A DNA stretch of 64,000 nt. Origin: an uncultured Actinomycetes bacterium (lineage in GTDB: Bacteria > Actinomycetota > Acidimicrobiia > Acidimicrobiales > SZUA-35). Position 1 is the stretch's first letter; every line of letters starts with the position of its first letter. The notes beneath the pieces are model-generated. The model was not told the origin of the DNA, made no database searches, and saw only the letters and a program-made list of their open reading frames with translations. The position numbers were made by a program, and so were the translations under genes. The stretch covers positions 1-64,000 of the forward strand of contig CADEDH010000012.1 in NCBI GenBank assembly GCA_902826025.1, in the 5' to 3' direction. This document shows, one piece after another, positions 8,499 to 17,107 of the stretch.

Positions 8499-9656
8499 AT
8501 GACATCGGAGTTGTTACGGGCGGTTCGCACCCACGCCGACGCCGCACCCCACCTCAACCAGCTGCTGGCCACGAGTCGGCGCCATGACCTCAGTGCGGCC
8601 CAGACGGCCTACGTCCTGGCGCTGGCCCACCACGAGTCCCGCCTGGGCCTCCGCCTGGTCGACCCGGCCAGCGGATGGGGTTGGGAAGGCCAGGCTGAGC
8701 TGGGCAACGTGGAGGAGGGCGACGGTCCCCGGTTCCGGGGGCGAGGTTACGTGCCCATCGTCGGCCGCCTGGCCTACAGCCAGTGGGCCCAACACCTCGA
8801 CCTGCCGCTGGTGGACTGCCCCGAACTGGTCCAGTCGCCGGAGGTGGCAGCCGACATCCTGGTGCAGGGGGTGACGTTCGGTCGCTTCACCGGCCGGTCG
8901 CTCCCCGAGTTCGTCAACGATGTACGGGCCGACTACGTGGGGGCCCGCCGCACGGTGCCCCGGCGCGACCGGGCGGGGGTGGTGGCCGGGTACGCCCGGT
9001 CGTTCGCCTCGGCCCTGCGCCGGGAGCTACCGCCCGCACCGGCCAAGCCTCAGGTCCGCGACATACAGCGGTGGCTGCGGTCCTGTGGCTGGCCGGTCGG
9101 GACCGACGGGATCCTCGGCTCGATGACCCGCCGGGCGGTGGAGGACTTCCAGGCCGGCTACGCCTTCGAGGAGCTGGCCGTGGGGGCCTGGCCCGACCAG
9201 GCCACCATCGATGCCCTGCGCACCAGCGCGGCGGCCGGTGGCCTGGCCTCTCCCCACTTCCGGTTCCGTGAGTTCCGGGCGCTGGGCGGCCCTCACCTGA
9301 CGCTCACCAACCACGCCATCCGGGTCGACCGGCGCCTCCTGGTGGCACTGGAACGGTACCGGGAGGCAACGGGCCAGCCGGTCCGGGTGGGCGTCGGCTA
9401 CCGGCCGCCGGGCGATCCGGCCCACGCCCGGGCCCACCCGGTCCATCTCACCCATCCCACCCATCCGCTGGGGCGGGCGGTGGGCGAGCACGCCGCCGGG
9501 CTGGCCGTCGACGTGGCCAACCCGGTGCTCACCGGGGACGAGGCGGCGGCCCTCGGGCTGTTCGCCACGATCGGCACCTGCCAGGGCCGGGCCGTCCACC
9601 TCGGTCTGAGTGTCCGCGCCGGGGCTCCCGCCCCCCGTATCTTCGCTCTCGGTTGA
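8499..9656 (+). CDS. Endolysin-like protein: GH19-type lysozyme, peptidoglycan-binding and M15-type peptidase domains
   Basis: This 385-residue protein has three parts. Residues 1-170 resemble GH19 lytic enzymes, with AHHESRLG holding the likely catalytic Glu and the RFRGRGYVPIVGRLAYSQW substrate-cleft motif. Residues about 187-222 are a PG_binding_1 repeat (IQRWLRSCGWPVGTDGILG). Residues 248-385 resemble D-Ala-D-Ala peptidase M15, with HFRFREF, VGYRPPG, the EHAAGLAVDV zinc/active-site motif and a final His in AVHLGLS. No signal peptide is visible, so export would need a holin, an injection apparatus or lysis. A GGAGGAGG site supports the start. The three-domain order is typical of phage endolysins, yet no phage genes flank it. 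Confidence 0.75.
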   Translation: MTSELLRAVRTHADAAPHLNQLLATSRRHDLSAAQTAYVLALAHHESRLGLRLVDPASGWGWEGQAELGNVEEGDGPRFRGRGYVPIVGRLAYSQWAQHLDLPLVDCPELVQSPEVAADILVQGVTFGRFTGRSLPEFVNDVRADYVGARRTVPRRDRAGVVAGYARSFASALRRELPPAPAKPQVRDIQRWLRSCGWPVGTDGILGSMTRRAVEDFQAGYAFEELAVGAWPDQATIDALRTSAAAGGLASPHFRFREFRALGGPHLTLTNHAIRVDRRLLVALERYREATGQPVRVGVGYRPPGDPAHARAHPVHLTHPTHPLGRAVGEHAAGLAVDVANPVLTGDEAAALGLFATIGTCQGRAVHLGLSVRAGAPAPRIFALG

Positions 9657-9660
9657 GCGG

Positions 9661-10425
9661 ATGCCCCCTCCGCTGAGCCCGCCCCCCAGACCGGGTCTGC
9701 CCGAACGGGTGGGCCCGGCCCAGCGGCTGAGTTCCGAGCGGCGGCGCCGGCTCCAGCCGGCCCGCCCCATCCAGCCGGGGCGCCTCGGCCCGGCGCGACG
9801 CCGCGCCCCGGGCGGCTGGCGCAGTGACGGGCGGCCCCGCACCGACGCCGAGCAGCTGACCCGGGTGCTGCTGTTCGCTTCGGTGGCCTGTGCCGCCGCC
9901 ACCCTGAGCACAGCGTTCGTGACCCTGGCCCTGCGGGCAGGAGTGTCAGGCCTCGGTGTGGTGGCGGTGGCTGCCCCGGCGCCGGCCGCCGCCCTGGCCG
10001 TGGCCATCGGGATGACACGGTTCCGGCCGGTACGCCCGCCCGCCATCCTCCGCCCCCGCCCCGAGCCCGGCCCGTTGGCCGACCCCAACCCGGCCCCGGT
10101 GGTTCCGTGGTGGTGGAGCAGCACCAATCCCCGGCCTCACCAGCGGAGCCAGAGGGTCACCCAATCGTCGAGGTGGTGGCGGTGGACCGTGCGCAGCGGG
10201 GCCAGCGCCGCTTCCAACCGCGACACCTGGGCCACCGACAGGCCGCTCACGCCGAGAAGGCCCCCCGGCTCCCGGGGGTCGGGCCCCACGGCGGGGCGGG
10301 GCGGCGGCTCGGCAGCAGGTCCGGGCGCCTCGCCCCGTGGCGGTCGGGGCGGGTCGCCCCGGGCTCCGGGCTCGGCCGCCCGGGCGGTAGCGGGTCCAGC
10401 CGTGGCATCGGGCGCCGCCCGGTAG
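9661..10425 (+). CDS. Possible basic membrane protein, coupled to the endolysin-like gene (doubtful)
   Basis: The ATG follows the endolysin stop codon by 4 nt. The 254-residue translation has a very basic, Pro/Arg-rich N-terminal 65 residues, then two adjacent hydrophobic segments (LLFASVACAAATLSTAFVTL and GVVAVAAPAPAAALAVAIGM). That layout would suit a small membrane protein or holin. The last third lies antisense to the PrmA-like gene (from 10137) and looks like low-complexity shadow sequence, so either the gene ends in overlap or only the first 150 residues are meaningful. No family is recognised. Confidence 0.35.
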   Translation: MPPPLSPPPRPGLPERVGPAQRLSSERRRRLQPARPIQPGRLGPARRRAPGGWRSDGRPRTDAEQLTRVLLFASVACAAATLSTAFVTLALRAGVSGLGVVAVAAPAPAAALAVAIGMTRFRPVRPPAILRPRPEPGPLADPNPAPVVPWWWSSTNPRPHQRSQRVTQSSRWWRWTVRSGASAASNRDTWATDRPLTPRRPPGSRGSGPTAGRGGGSAAGPGASPRGGRGGSPRAPGSAARAVAGPAVASGAAR

Positions 10426-11261
10426 CGAGGCGGCCCGACCGGCTCGATGGGGGCGCCGGGCCGCACGACGAGACGGCGCAGGTCGGCGGCCATGGCCGTG
10501 AGCACGTCGGCGTGGATGTTCGCCAGCACCAGGTGGTAGGGGCCGGTGCAGCGGGCCAGGTCGGCGTCGACCAGGCGCACTCGGTCGGCCACCCCGTTGC
10601 GGGCGGCGTTGGCCCGGGTGGCGGCCAGGGCGGCGGGCGCGATATCGAGGGCGTCGACCGGATCCGCCCCCCGAAGCGCGGCGGCGATGGCCAGCACCCC
10701 GGTGCCGCACCCCACGTCGAGGACCCGCCGCCCGGTCAGATCGGCCAGGCCAGGATCAGCGTCGGCCAGGCCGGGATCGGGGCCACTGCGGGCGGCGCCG
10801 GCTGTTGCCGGGTCGACGAGGCCGGCCAGCAATCCCAGCGTGGTGGGATGGCCCCCGGCCCCGAACCCGGCGCCGGGGTCGATCTCCACTGTCAGCCGAG
10901 CCGCCTCCCGGTCGACGGGCGACCAGGGGAAGCACACGCACGCCCCCGGAGCGAACCACGAAGGGCCGTTGCGGCGGGCCCACACGGTGGTGTGGCCGGC
11001 GGTGGGCGGCCCGGCCAGCACGGCGAACCCCGCCCCCCGAAGCGCGGCCACCGCCTCGCCGATCTGGTCCCGGCCGGGGGCAGCGAGCTGGAGCAGCCAC
11101 CGGCCGTGACCGACGGGGTGACGGGACAGCTCCTTCACCCCCAGCTCGGCCGCGGCCCCCACCACGGCATCGGCCTCGGCCCGGTCGGCGGCCCCGGCCA
11201 CGATGGGGGCCGACACGTCCACGACGGGTGCCGGCGGCCCCGGTACCGGCGGCGACGCCAT
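10137..11261 (-). CDS. PrmA-like SAM-dependent methyltransferase with C-terminal insertion
   Basis: This 374-residue protein resembles ribosomal protein L11 methyltransferase. The core has the PrmA motif DPGAGFGAGGHPTT, SAM motif I (VLDVGCGTGVLAIAAALRGA) and the post-motif ANIHADVL, which matches the N-[IL] substrate loop of PrmA. PrmA trimethylates L11 in the cytoplasm. A Pro/Ala/Gly/Arg-rich insertion of about 70 residues breaks the C-terminal part before the final strands (HHLDDWVTLWLRW). Its ATG directly follows the TAG stop of the MFS gene, so translation is coupled. It could be a true PrmA or a paralogue acting on another protein. Confidence 0.75.
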   Translation of the reverse strand: MASPPVPGPPAPVVDVSAPIVAGAADRAEADAVVGAAAELGVKELSRHPVGHGRWLLQLAAPGRDQIGEAVAALRGAGFAVLAGPPTAGHTTVWARRNGPSWFAPGACVCFPWSPVDREAARLTVEIDPGAGFGAGGHPTTLGLLAGLVDPATAGAARSGPDPGLADADPGLADLTGRRVLDVGCGTGVLAIAAALRGADPVDALDIAPAALAATRANAARNGVADRVRLVDADLARCTGPYHLVLANIHADVLTAMAADLRRLVVRPGAPIEPVGPPRYRAAPDATAGPATARAAEPGARGDPPRPPRGEAPGPAAEPPPRPAVGPDPREPGGLLGVSGLSVAQVSRLEAALAPLRTVHRHHLDDWVTLWLRW

Positions 11262-12818
11262 CTACTCGGGCGGGGCGGCCGGGCCACCACCCAGGGCCGA
11301 GTTCGTGCGCAGCGGCGTCTCCTTGACCGTCAGCGCCACCAGCCATACCAACACCAGCAGGGGGATGGCCAGCGTGATCACCCCTACCACCGACGTGGCG
11401 ACGGCCTCGACCACGGCCCGGTGCAGCTCGACGGGCAGGTCCTGCACCACCCGGGGGGTTCGCACCAGGCCCTCGGCCCCACCCAGCTCGGCCAGGCGGG
11501 CCGCCCCCAGGCGTTGCACCAGCTCGTCGTCGAGCTTGTTGGTGAGCACGGCCCCCGAGGCGGCGGCTCCGAAGGCCCCGCCCATCGAGCGGAAGAAGTT
11601 CGACGTCGAGGTGGCGATCCCCAGGTCCTCCACCCCGGATGCGTTCTGCACCGCCAGCGTGAGGTTGGGGAAGATCAGGCCCAGGCCGGCGCCCATGATG
11701 AACAGGGTGGGGGCCAGGTCGAGGGCGCTGGTGTCGGGTCCGATGCGGGTCAGCAAGCCGAGCGATCCGGCCGCCATCGCCCCGCCCACCAGCATCGTCC
11801 ACTTGTAGCGGCCGGTGCGGGAGATGAGCAGGCCCCCGATGGTGGCCATGAGGCTGATGCCGATGCTCTGGGGCGTGAGCATGAGGCCGGACCGGGTGGC
11901 CGACACCCCCGTGGCCACCTGGAGGAACAGGGGCATGAAGGTCGACACCGACAGCAGCGACGCCATCAGGCAGAAGCCCATGATGAAGATGGCCACCACC
12001 GTGCGGTCGCGGAACAGGCGGAGGGGGATGATCGGCTCGACCGCCCGCCGTTCCTGCAGCACGAACAGCAACGTGCCCACCACGCCCACCGCTCCCGCCG
12101 TCAGCAGCTGCCAGCTCGTCCAGGCGTAGGCCTCGCCGCCCCAGATCGGCACCAGGATCAGGCCGGTGGAGGCCACCACCAGCAGGGCTATGCCGGCCCA
12201 GTCGATCGGGCGCTGGCGGGTGGCGAAGGGCAGCCGCAGGCCCCGGTTCGTCACGGCCAGGGCGATCAGCGACACCGGCACCACGGCCCAGAAGATCCAC
12301 CGCCAGCCCGGCCCGTCCACCAGCACCCCGCCCCACAGCGGGCCGGTGATGGCCGACACGGTGAACACGGTGGTGAACAGCCCGATCCAGCGGCCCCGCT
12401 CCCGGGGGGACACCACGTCACCCACGATCACGAAGGCCAGCGACATCAGCCCGCCGCCGCCCAGGCCCTGCACCGCCCGGGCCGCCACCAGCTGGTTGAT
12501 CGACTGGGACAGGGCACACAGGGCCGAGCCCACCACAAAGATCGCGATCGACGTCTGGTACACGATCCGGCGGCCGAAGAGGTCCGACATCTTGCCGTAG
12601 AGGGGGGTGGTGATGGTGGAGGTGAGGAGGTAGGCCGAGACCACCCAGGCGATCCGGCTGGCCGCCCCCAGCTCGCCGGCCATGGTGGGCAGGGCGGTGG
12701 CCACCACGCTCTGCTCGGTCGACGACAGGAACAGGCCGAGCAACAGCCCGCCCATCAGCCAGCTGAGCTGGGATCGGGAGAGGGAGCGGGCGTCGGTGGG
12801 GGAAGCCGTGGTTGCCAC
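11262..12818 (-). CDS. MFS multidrug exporter, DHA2 (14-helix) family
   Basis: This is about 518 residues from a GTG start. The first helix reads LLLGLFLSSTEQSVVATALP and the helix 2-3 loop KMSDLFGRRIVY matches motif A. Motif C-like GPLWGGVLVDG is in helix 5. Fourteen helices are predicted. The GTG was chosen because no ATG precedes the first helix at a sensible distance; the exact start is uncertain. The stop codon TAG abuts the ATG of the PrmA-like gene. It lies 47 bp downstream of a small membrane-protein gene and probably shares the promoter at 13301-13332. Confidence 0.88.
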   Translation of the reverse strand: MATTASPTDARSLSRSQLSWLMGGLLLGLFLSSTEQSVVATALPTMAGELGAASRIAWVVSAYLLTSTITTPLYGKMSDLFGRRIVYQTSIAIFVVGSALCALSQSINQLVAARAVQGLGGGGLMSLAFVIVGDVVSPRERGRWIGLFTTVFTVSAITGPLWGGVLVDGPGWRWIFWAVVPVSLIALAVTNRGLRLPFATRQRPIDWAGIALLVVASTGLILVPIWGGEAYAWTSWQLLTAGAVGVVGTLLFVLQERRAVEPIIPLRLFRDRTVVAIFIMGFCLMASLLSVSTFMPLFLQVATGVSATRSGLMLTPQSIGISLMATIGGLLISRTGRYKWTMLVGGAMAAGSLGLLTRIGPDTSALDLAPTLFIMGAGLGLIFPNLTLAVQNASGVEDLGIATSTSNFFRSMGGAFGAAASGAVLTNKLDDELVQRLGAARLAELGGAEGLVRTPRVVQDLPVELHRAVVEAVATSVVGVITLAIPLLVLVWLVALTVKETPLRTNSALGGGPAAPPE

Positions 12819-12865
12819 CTGGCCATCTTCGCCTGGAATGCCCTGGTGGGCCAGATGCCGGGCCG

Positions 12866-13261
12866 TCACCCGGCGGCCATCGCCCGGCGGAACCAGCGGC
12901 CGGCCACCCAGCCCACCAGCACGACGACGGGGCCGGTCACCAGGAACAACTCCTGGCTGAACACACCACCGGTCAAGAAGTAGGGCACGATCATCGACAG
13001 CGCCGATGCCGCCACGGGACCCAGCCGTTCGGCCCCCAGGCCGCCCAGGATCGAGCCGGCCAAGGCCCCGGCGACCGCGCCTCCCACCATGCCGTAGACC
13101 AGCCCTGCGCCCAGAGCCAGCCCCAGGTCGGGCGGCACGGCCTCCGGATACCGGTTCAGGGCAATCAGTATGGCGAGGGCCAGTACGAGCACCGCCGCCG
13201 ACACCGCTCCGGCACAACCACCGGCCACGATCCCCAACCCCAGGCCCCGGCCTGCTCGCAT
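12866..13261 (-). CDS. Small membrane protein, unknown function
   Basis: This 131-residue protein has about four hydrophobic helices with many small residues (GIVAGGCAGAVSAAVLVLAL; GAVAGALAGSILGGLGAE). The C-terminus is short and basic. The ATG has an AAAGG ribosome site. It is the first gene of a leftward unit with the DHA2 exporter and PrmA-like gene and lies directly behind an operator-containing promoter. No family is recognised; an accessory role in export is only a guess. Confidence 0.65.
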   Translation of the reverse strand: MRAGRGLGLGIVAGGCAGAVSAAVLVLALAILIALNRYPEAVPPDLGLALGAGLVYGMVGGAVAGALAGSILGGLGAERLGPVAASALSMIVPYFLTGGVFSQELFLVTGPVVVLVGWVAGRWFRRAMAAG

Positions 13262-13300
13262 CGTGCCGCCTTTCCGTGATCGGGCTCTACACCGTCCGTC

Positions 13301-13338
13301 TCATAATTAGTCGATCGATTGATTTTAGTCAATCGATC
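13301..13338 (-). promoter_or_regulatory. Promoter and 10-bp perfect dyad operator for the leftward exporter unit
   Basis: GATCGATTGA (13313-13322) and TCAATCGATC (13329-13338) form a perfect 10-bp inverted repeat around TTTTAG. On the minus strand TTGACT (13327-13332) and AATTAT 18 nt downstream make a -35/-10 pair leading to the gene starting at 13261. The AT-rich dyad stands out from the GC-rich surroundings and overlaps the -35, so a repressor is expected; none is adjacent. Confidence 0.55.
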
Positions 13339-13425
13339 AACTGCGCCGAAATCCTCCACCTGCACTAGCCTCGCTGGCCTGGGTCGCGCCGGGCGACCCA
13401 CCCGCAACCCGGTAGGGCCACCGAG

Positions 13426-15048
13426 ATGAGACCGATCAGCTCCCGTATCGACACCGGATCCGCCCTGTACGCCACGAACCGGGCTGCCAACGAGAAGTTG
13501 GTGGAGGTGCTGCGGGAGCGTATGCAGTGGGTGATCGACGGCGGTCAGGGCCGGGCGGTCTCGATCGAGCGCCACCTGGCCCGGGGCAAGATCATGGTGC
13601 GCGACCGGATCGACCACGTGGTCGACGCCGAGACCCCGGTGCTGGAGCTGTCGACCCTGTCGGGATGGGGCCAGTACGAGGACTCGGCGCCCGGGGCCGG
13701 CATCGTCACCGCCATCGGCGTGGTGCACGGCGTGCCCTACATGTTCATCGCCAACGACGCCACGGTGAAGGGCGGCTCCCTGCTGCCGGTGTCGATCAAG
13801 AAGCACGTGCGGGCCCAGCAGATCGCCGAGGAGAACGGCCTGGGCGTGATCTACCTGGTCGACTCGGGCGGCGCCTTCCTCCCCCTGCAGGACGACATCT
13901 TCCCCGACAAGGACCACTTCGGCGGCTCGTTCTACCGCCAGGCCCGCCTGTCGGGCATAGGCCTACCCCAGCTGTCGGTGGTGCTGGGCGGCTGCACGGC
14001 CGGCGGGGCCTACATCCCGGCCCTGTCCGACGAGGTGATCATGGTCGACGGGATCGGCCGCATCTACCTGGGCGGGCCCCCGATCGTGAAGGCCGCGTTG
14101 GGCGAGATCATCGAGCCCGACGACCTGGGCGGCGCCGTGCTCCACACCCGCGTCTCGGGGGTGAGCGACTACATCACGTCCACCGAGACCGAGGCCTACG
14201 GCCTGCTGCGGGACCTGTGCCAGAGCACCAACCAGCGCCGGATCGACGACCGCCAGGATTGGGCCAGCTGGGAGGAGCCCGAGCCCCCGGCCCACGACCC
14301 GGCCGAGCTGTACGGGATCGTGTCGGCCGACGACCGGATCCCGTTCGAGGCCAACGAGATCATCGCCCGCATCGTCGACGGCTCCCGCTTCGCCCCGTTC
14401 AAACCGGAGTGGGGCCCCTCGATCGTGTGCGGGTTCGCCCGGATCTGGGGCCACCTGGTGGGCATCGTCGCCAACAACGGGATCATCTTCAGCGAGTCGG
14501 CCCTCAAGGCCACCCACTTCATCGAGCTGTGTGAGCAACGCCGGGTGCCGCTGGTGTTCCTGCAGAACACCACCGGCTACATGGTGGGGCGGGATTCGGA
14601 GGCGGCCGGGATCGCCAAGCATGGGGCCAAGATGGTGGCCGCCGTGGCCAACGCCACGGTCCCCCGCTACACGGTGCTGGTTGGCGGCTCCTACGGGGCC
14701 GGCAACTACGGCATGTGCGGGCGGGGGTTCAACCCCCGGTTCCTCTTCTCCTGGCCCAACTCCCGCATCGCCACCATGTCGGCCGAGACGGCCCAGACGG
14801 TGCTGGTCGACATCCGCCTGGCCGGCCTGAAGGCCGACCAGACCACACCCGAGCAGGTGGCGGCCCTGCGGGCCGAGGTGGCCGAGCAGTACGAGACCCA
14901 GAGCGATCCGTACTACGCCACGTCCCGCCTGTGGGACGACGGCCTGATCGACCCGGTCGACACCCGCGACACGCTCGGCCTGTGCCTGGCCTTGGCCGCC
15001 CGCCAGGACGAGCCCGCCCTGGGCCGGGGCCTCGTCTACCGCATGTAG
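13426..15048 (+). CDS. Acyl-CoA carboxylase, carboxyltransferase (beta) subunit, MCC-like
   Basis: This 540-residue carboxyltransferase moves CO2 from biotin to an acyl-CoA. Family landmarks are VDSGGAFLPLQDDIFPDKDH, GGCTAGGAYIPALSDEVIMV and YLGGPPIVKAALGE in the N-terminal half, and KHGAKMVAAVA and GGSYGAGNYGMCGR in the C-terminal half. The pattern is closest to methylcrotonoyl-CoA carboxylase beta rather than propionyl-CoA carboxylase. It precedes the biotin-carrying alpha subunit with a 92-bp gap that holds a large palindrome and a separate promoter. A role in leucine, terpenoid or branched-acyl degradation is inferred. Confidence 0.9.
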   Translation: MRPISSRIDTGSALYATNRAANEKLVEVLRERMQWVIDGGQGRAVSIERHLARGKIMVRDRIDHVVDAETPVLELSTLSGWGQYEDSAPGAGIVTAIGVVHGVPYMFIANDATVKGGSLLPVSIKKHVRAQQIAEENGLGVIYLVDSGGAFLPLQDDIFPDKDHFGGSFYRQARLSGIGLPQLSVVLGGCTAGGAYIPALSDEVIMVDGIGRIYLGGPPIVKAALGEIIEPDDLGGAVLHTRVSGVSDYITSTETEAYGLLRDLCQSTNQRRIDDRQDWASWEEPEPPAHDPAELYGIVSADDRIPFEANEIIARIVDGSRFAPFKPEWGPSIVCGFARIWGHLVGIVANNGIIFSESALKATHFIELCEQRRVPLVFLQNTTGYMVGRDSEAAGIAKHGAKMVAAVANATVPRYTVLVGGSYGAGNYGMCGRGFNPRFLFSWPNSRIATMSAETAQTVLVDIRLAGLKADQTTPEQVAALRAEVAEQYETQSDPYYATSRLWDDGLIDPVDTRDTLGLCLALAARQDEPALGRGLVYRM

Positions 15049-15067
15049 CGGCCGGGCCGCCCGGGCC

Positions 15068-15116
15068 GAACCTTGTCGACTTGTACGGCGTGACGCCGTA
15101 GTTCTCGACAACGTTC
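15068..15116. repeat. 49-nt palindromic element (GAAC...GTTC ends) between carboxylase genes
   Basis: The element is exactly symmetrical about base 15092. Nested arms are GAAC (15068-15071)/GTTC (15113-15116), TTGTCGA (15073-15079)/TCGACAA (15105-15111) and TACGGCG (15084-15090)/CGCCGTA (15094-15100), with a TGA loop. It may be a regulatory dyad, since its right arm overlaps the -35 of the downstream gene, or a member of the same palindrome family as those at 20542, 39563, 48941 and 50310. Confidence 0.7.
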
Positions 15117-15132
15117 GACCGTGGGATACGCT
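15105..15132 (+). promoter_or_regulatory. Putative leaderless promoter of the biotin-carboxylase subunit gene
   Basis: TCGACA (15105-15110, 5 of 6 to TTGACA), a 16-nt spacer and TACGCT (15127-15132) end 8 nt before the ATG at 15141, which lacks a Shine-Dalgarno. The palindrome right arm covers the -35. Confidence 0.45.
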
Positions 15133-15140
15133 CCCCGGCC

Positions 15141-17093
15141 ATGAAGATCCTCGTCGCCAACCGGGGCGAGATCGCCCGCCGGGTGATGGCCACCGCCCGC
15201 CGCCTCGGCCACCAGACGGTGGCCGTCTACGCCGACCCCGACGCCGGGGCCCCGTTCGTGGCCGAGGCCGACGCCGCCGTGCGCCTGGGCCCGGCCGAGC
15301 TGGCCGCCTCCTACCTGAGCGTGCCCCGCCTGATAGCGGCGCTGGAGGCGTCGGGGGCCGACGCCGTGCACCCCGGCTACGGCTTCCTGGCCGAGAACGC
15401 CGCCTTCGCCCGGGCCGTCCAGGCCGCCGGGGCCACCTGGATCGGGCCCAAGCCGGAGGCCATCGAGGCCATGGGATCCAAGATCGAGGCCCGCCGCCTG
15501 GCGGCGGCGGCCGGGGTGCCCATCATCCCCGGGTTCGACACCTCCCAGGACCCGGCGGCCCTGGCCGACGCCGCCAGCGCCATCGGGTATCCCGTGCTGA
15601 TCAAGGCGGCGGCCGGCGGGGGCGGCAAGGGCATCCGCATCGTCCACGAGCCGGCCGGGTTCGCCGCCGCCCTGCGGGAGGCGTCGACCGAGGCCGAGCG
15701 GTCCTTCGGCGACGGGGCCGTGATCGTGGAGCGCTACATCCAGCGGCCCCGCCATGTGGAGGTGCAGGTGGTGGGCGACCGCTACGGCACCGTGATCCAC
15801 CTCGGCACCCGGGAGTGCTCGGTGCAGCGCCGCTACCAGAAGGTGCTGGAGGAGGCCCCGGCCCCCAACCTGCCCGACGCCACCCGGGCCGGGCTGCAGA
15901 CGGCGGCCGTGGAGCTGGCCCGCTCGATCGGCTACGACTCGGCCGGCACGATGGAATTCATCGTCGACGACGAGACCGGCGACTTCTTCTTCCTGGAGAT
16001 GAACACCCGGCTCCAGGTGGAGCACCCGGTCACCGAGTGCGTCACCGGACTCGACCTGGTGGAGCTGATGTTCCGTTCGGCCGCCGGCGAGCCGGTGGCC
16101 GTGGCCCAGGAGTCGGTCACGTTCTCCGGGCACGCCTTCGAGGCCCGGATCAACGCCGAGGACCCGGCCAACGGGTTCGCCCCCCAGATCGGCACCGTCA
16201 CCCACCTGCGGGTACCGGCCGGTGTGCGGTGGGACGCGGCGGTGGTGGAGGGCAGCGCCATCACCCCCTTCTACGACTCGATGGTGGCCAAGCTGATCAC
16301 CCACGGCCCCGACCGGGAGGCCGCCCGGCGCCAGCTGGCCACCGCCCTCGACGGCCTGGTGCTGGGCGGGCTGGTGACCAACACCGGCTTCCAGCGATGG
16401 CTGGTGGACCAGCCCCCGGTGGTGGCGGGCCGGGTGACCACCCGCTTCCTCGACGAGACGGCACTGCCCCCGACGCCACCACCGGCCCTCACCGAGGCGG
16501 CCCTGGCGTGGCGCACCACGACGGCCGACACCCGGGGGCCGGCCCCCTGGGCCGCCATGGGCTCGTTCCGCCTCACCCCCCACCGGCCCCGGCAGGTGGT
16601 GGCGCTGCGGGCGGCCGGAGCCGGCGGGGTGGGCGCCCCGGCGGAGACCCACGAGGTCGAGGTCGATGCCTCGGTGGCGGCCCGCTGGGAGGGCGTCGGG
16701 CGCCTGGAGATCGTCGACGACGGGGCCGACGCCGCCCGCCGGGTGGCGGCCTCGGTGGACCGCCCCGGCCGGTCGGTGGCAGTCAACGTGGGCGGCTACA
16801 CCCATAGCTTCGACGTGGTGAGCCGCAGCGAGCGGTGGGCCCCGGCGGCCGGAGCCGGCCACGGATCCGCCACCGCCATCACCGCCCCCTTCCCAGCGGC
16901 AGTGGCCGAGGTGCTGGTGACACCGGGCCAGGCGGTGGGGGGCGGCGACCCGGTGGTGGTGATCGAGGCCATGAAGATGCTGCACACCCTGTCGGCGGCC
17001 GGGGCCGGCACGGTGGACGAGGTGCGGGTGGCGGCCGGCGACCAGGTCCAGTCGAACCAGGTGCTCGTCACGTTCGCCGACCCGGAGAGCTGA
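15141..17093 (+). CDS. Acyl-CoA carboxylase, biotin carboxylase/biotin carrier (alpha) subunit
   Basis: This 650-residue two-function subunit first carboxylates biotin with ATP and bicarbonate, then carries it to the beta subunit. The biotin carboxylase N-domain opens with KILVANRGEIARRVM. The ATP-grasp glycine loop KAAAGGGGKGIRIVHE is at about residue 154. The C-terminal biotinyl domain has EAMKM at 609-613, with Lys612 the biotin site. MCC-type linker sequence joins them. It pairs with the beta subunit upstream and is followed after 14 bp by a PhyH-type gene. Confidence 0.95.
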   Translation: MKILVANRGEIARRVMATARRLGHQTVAVYADPDAGAPFVAEADAAVRLGPAELAASYLSVPRLIAALEASGADAVHPGYGFLAENAAFARAVQAAGATWIGPKPEAIEAMGSKIEARRLAAAAGVPIIPGFDTSQDPAALADAASAIGYPVLIKAAAGGGGKGIRIVHEPAGFAAALREASTEAERSFGDGAVIVERYIQRPRHVEVQVVGDRYGTVIHLGTRECSVQRRYQKVLEEAPAPNLPDATRAGLQTAAVELARSIGYDSAGTMEFIVDDETGDFFFLEMNTRLQVEHPVTECVTGLDLVELMFRSAAGEPVAVAQESVTFSGHAFEARINAEDPANGFAPQIGTVTHLRVPAGVRWDAAVVEGSAITPFYDSMVAKLITHGPDREAARRQLATALDGLVLGGLVTNTGFQRWLVDQPPVVAGRVTTRFLDETALPPTPPPALTEAALAWRTTTADTRGPAPWAAMGSFRLTPHRPRQVVALRAAGAGGVGAPAETHEVEVDASVAARWEGVGRLEIVDDGADAARRVAASVDRPGRSVAVNVGGYTHSFDVVSRSERWAPAAGAGHGSATAITAPFPAAVAEVLVTPGQAVGGGDPVVVIEAMKMLHTLSAAGAGTVDEVRVAAGDQVQSNQVLVTFADPES

Positions 17094-17107
17094 GCTAACG
17101 TTCGCCC

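Noticed and set aside
10107-12983. A 958-codon open frame on the plus strand, and other long His/Gln/Gly-rich frames (for example 15036-16985 minus)
   Set aside because: They are shadows of well-supported genes on the other strand; composition is unlike any protein family.
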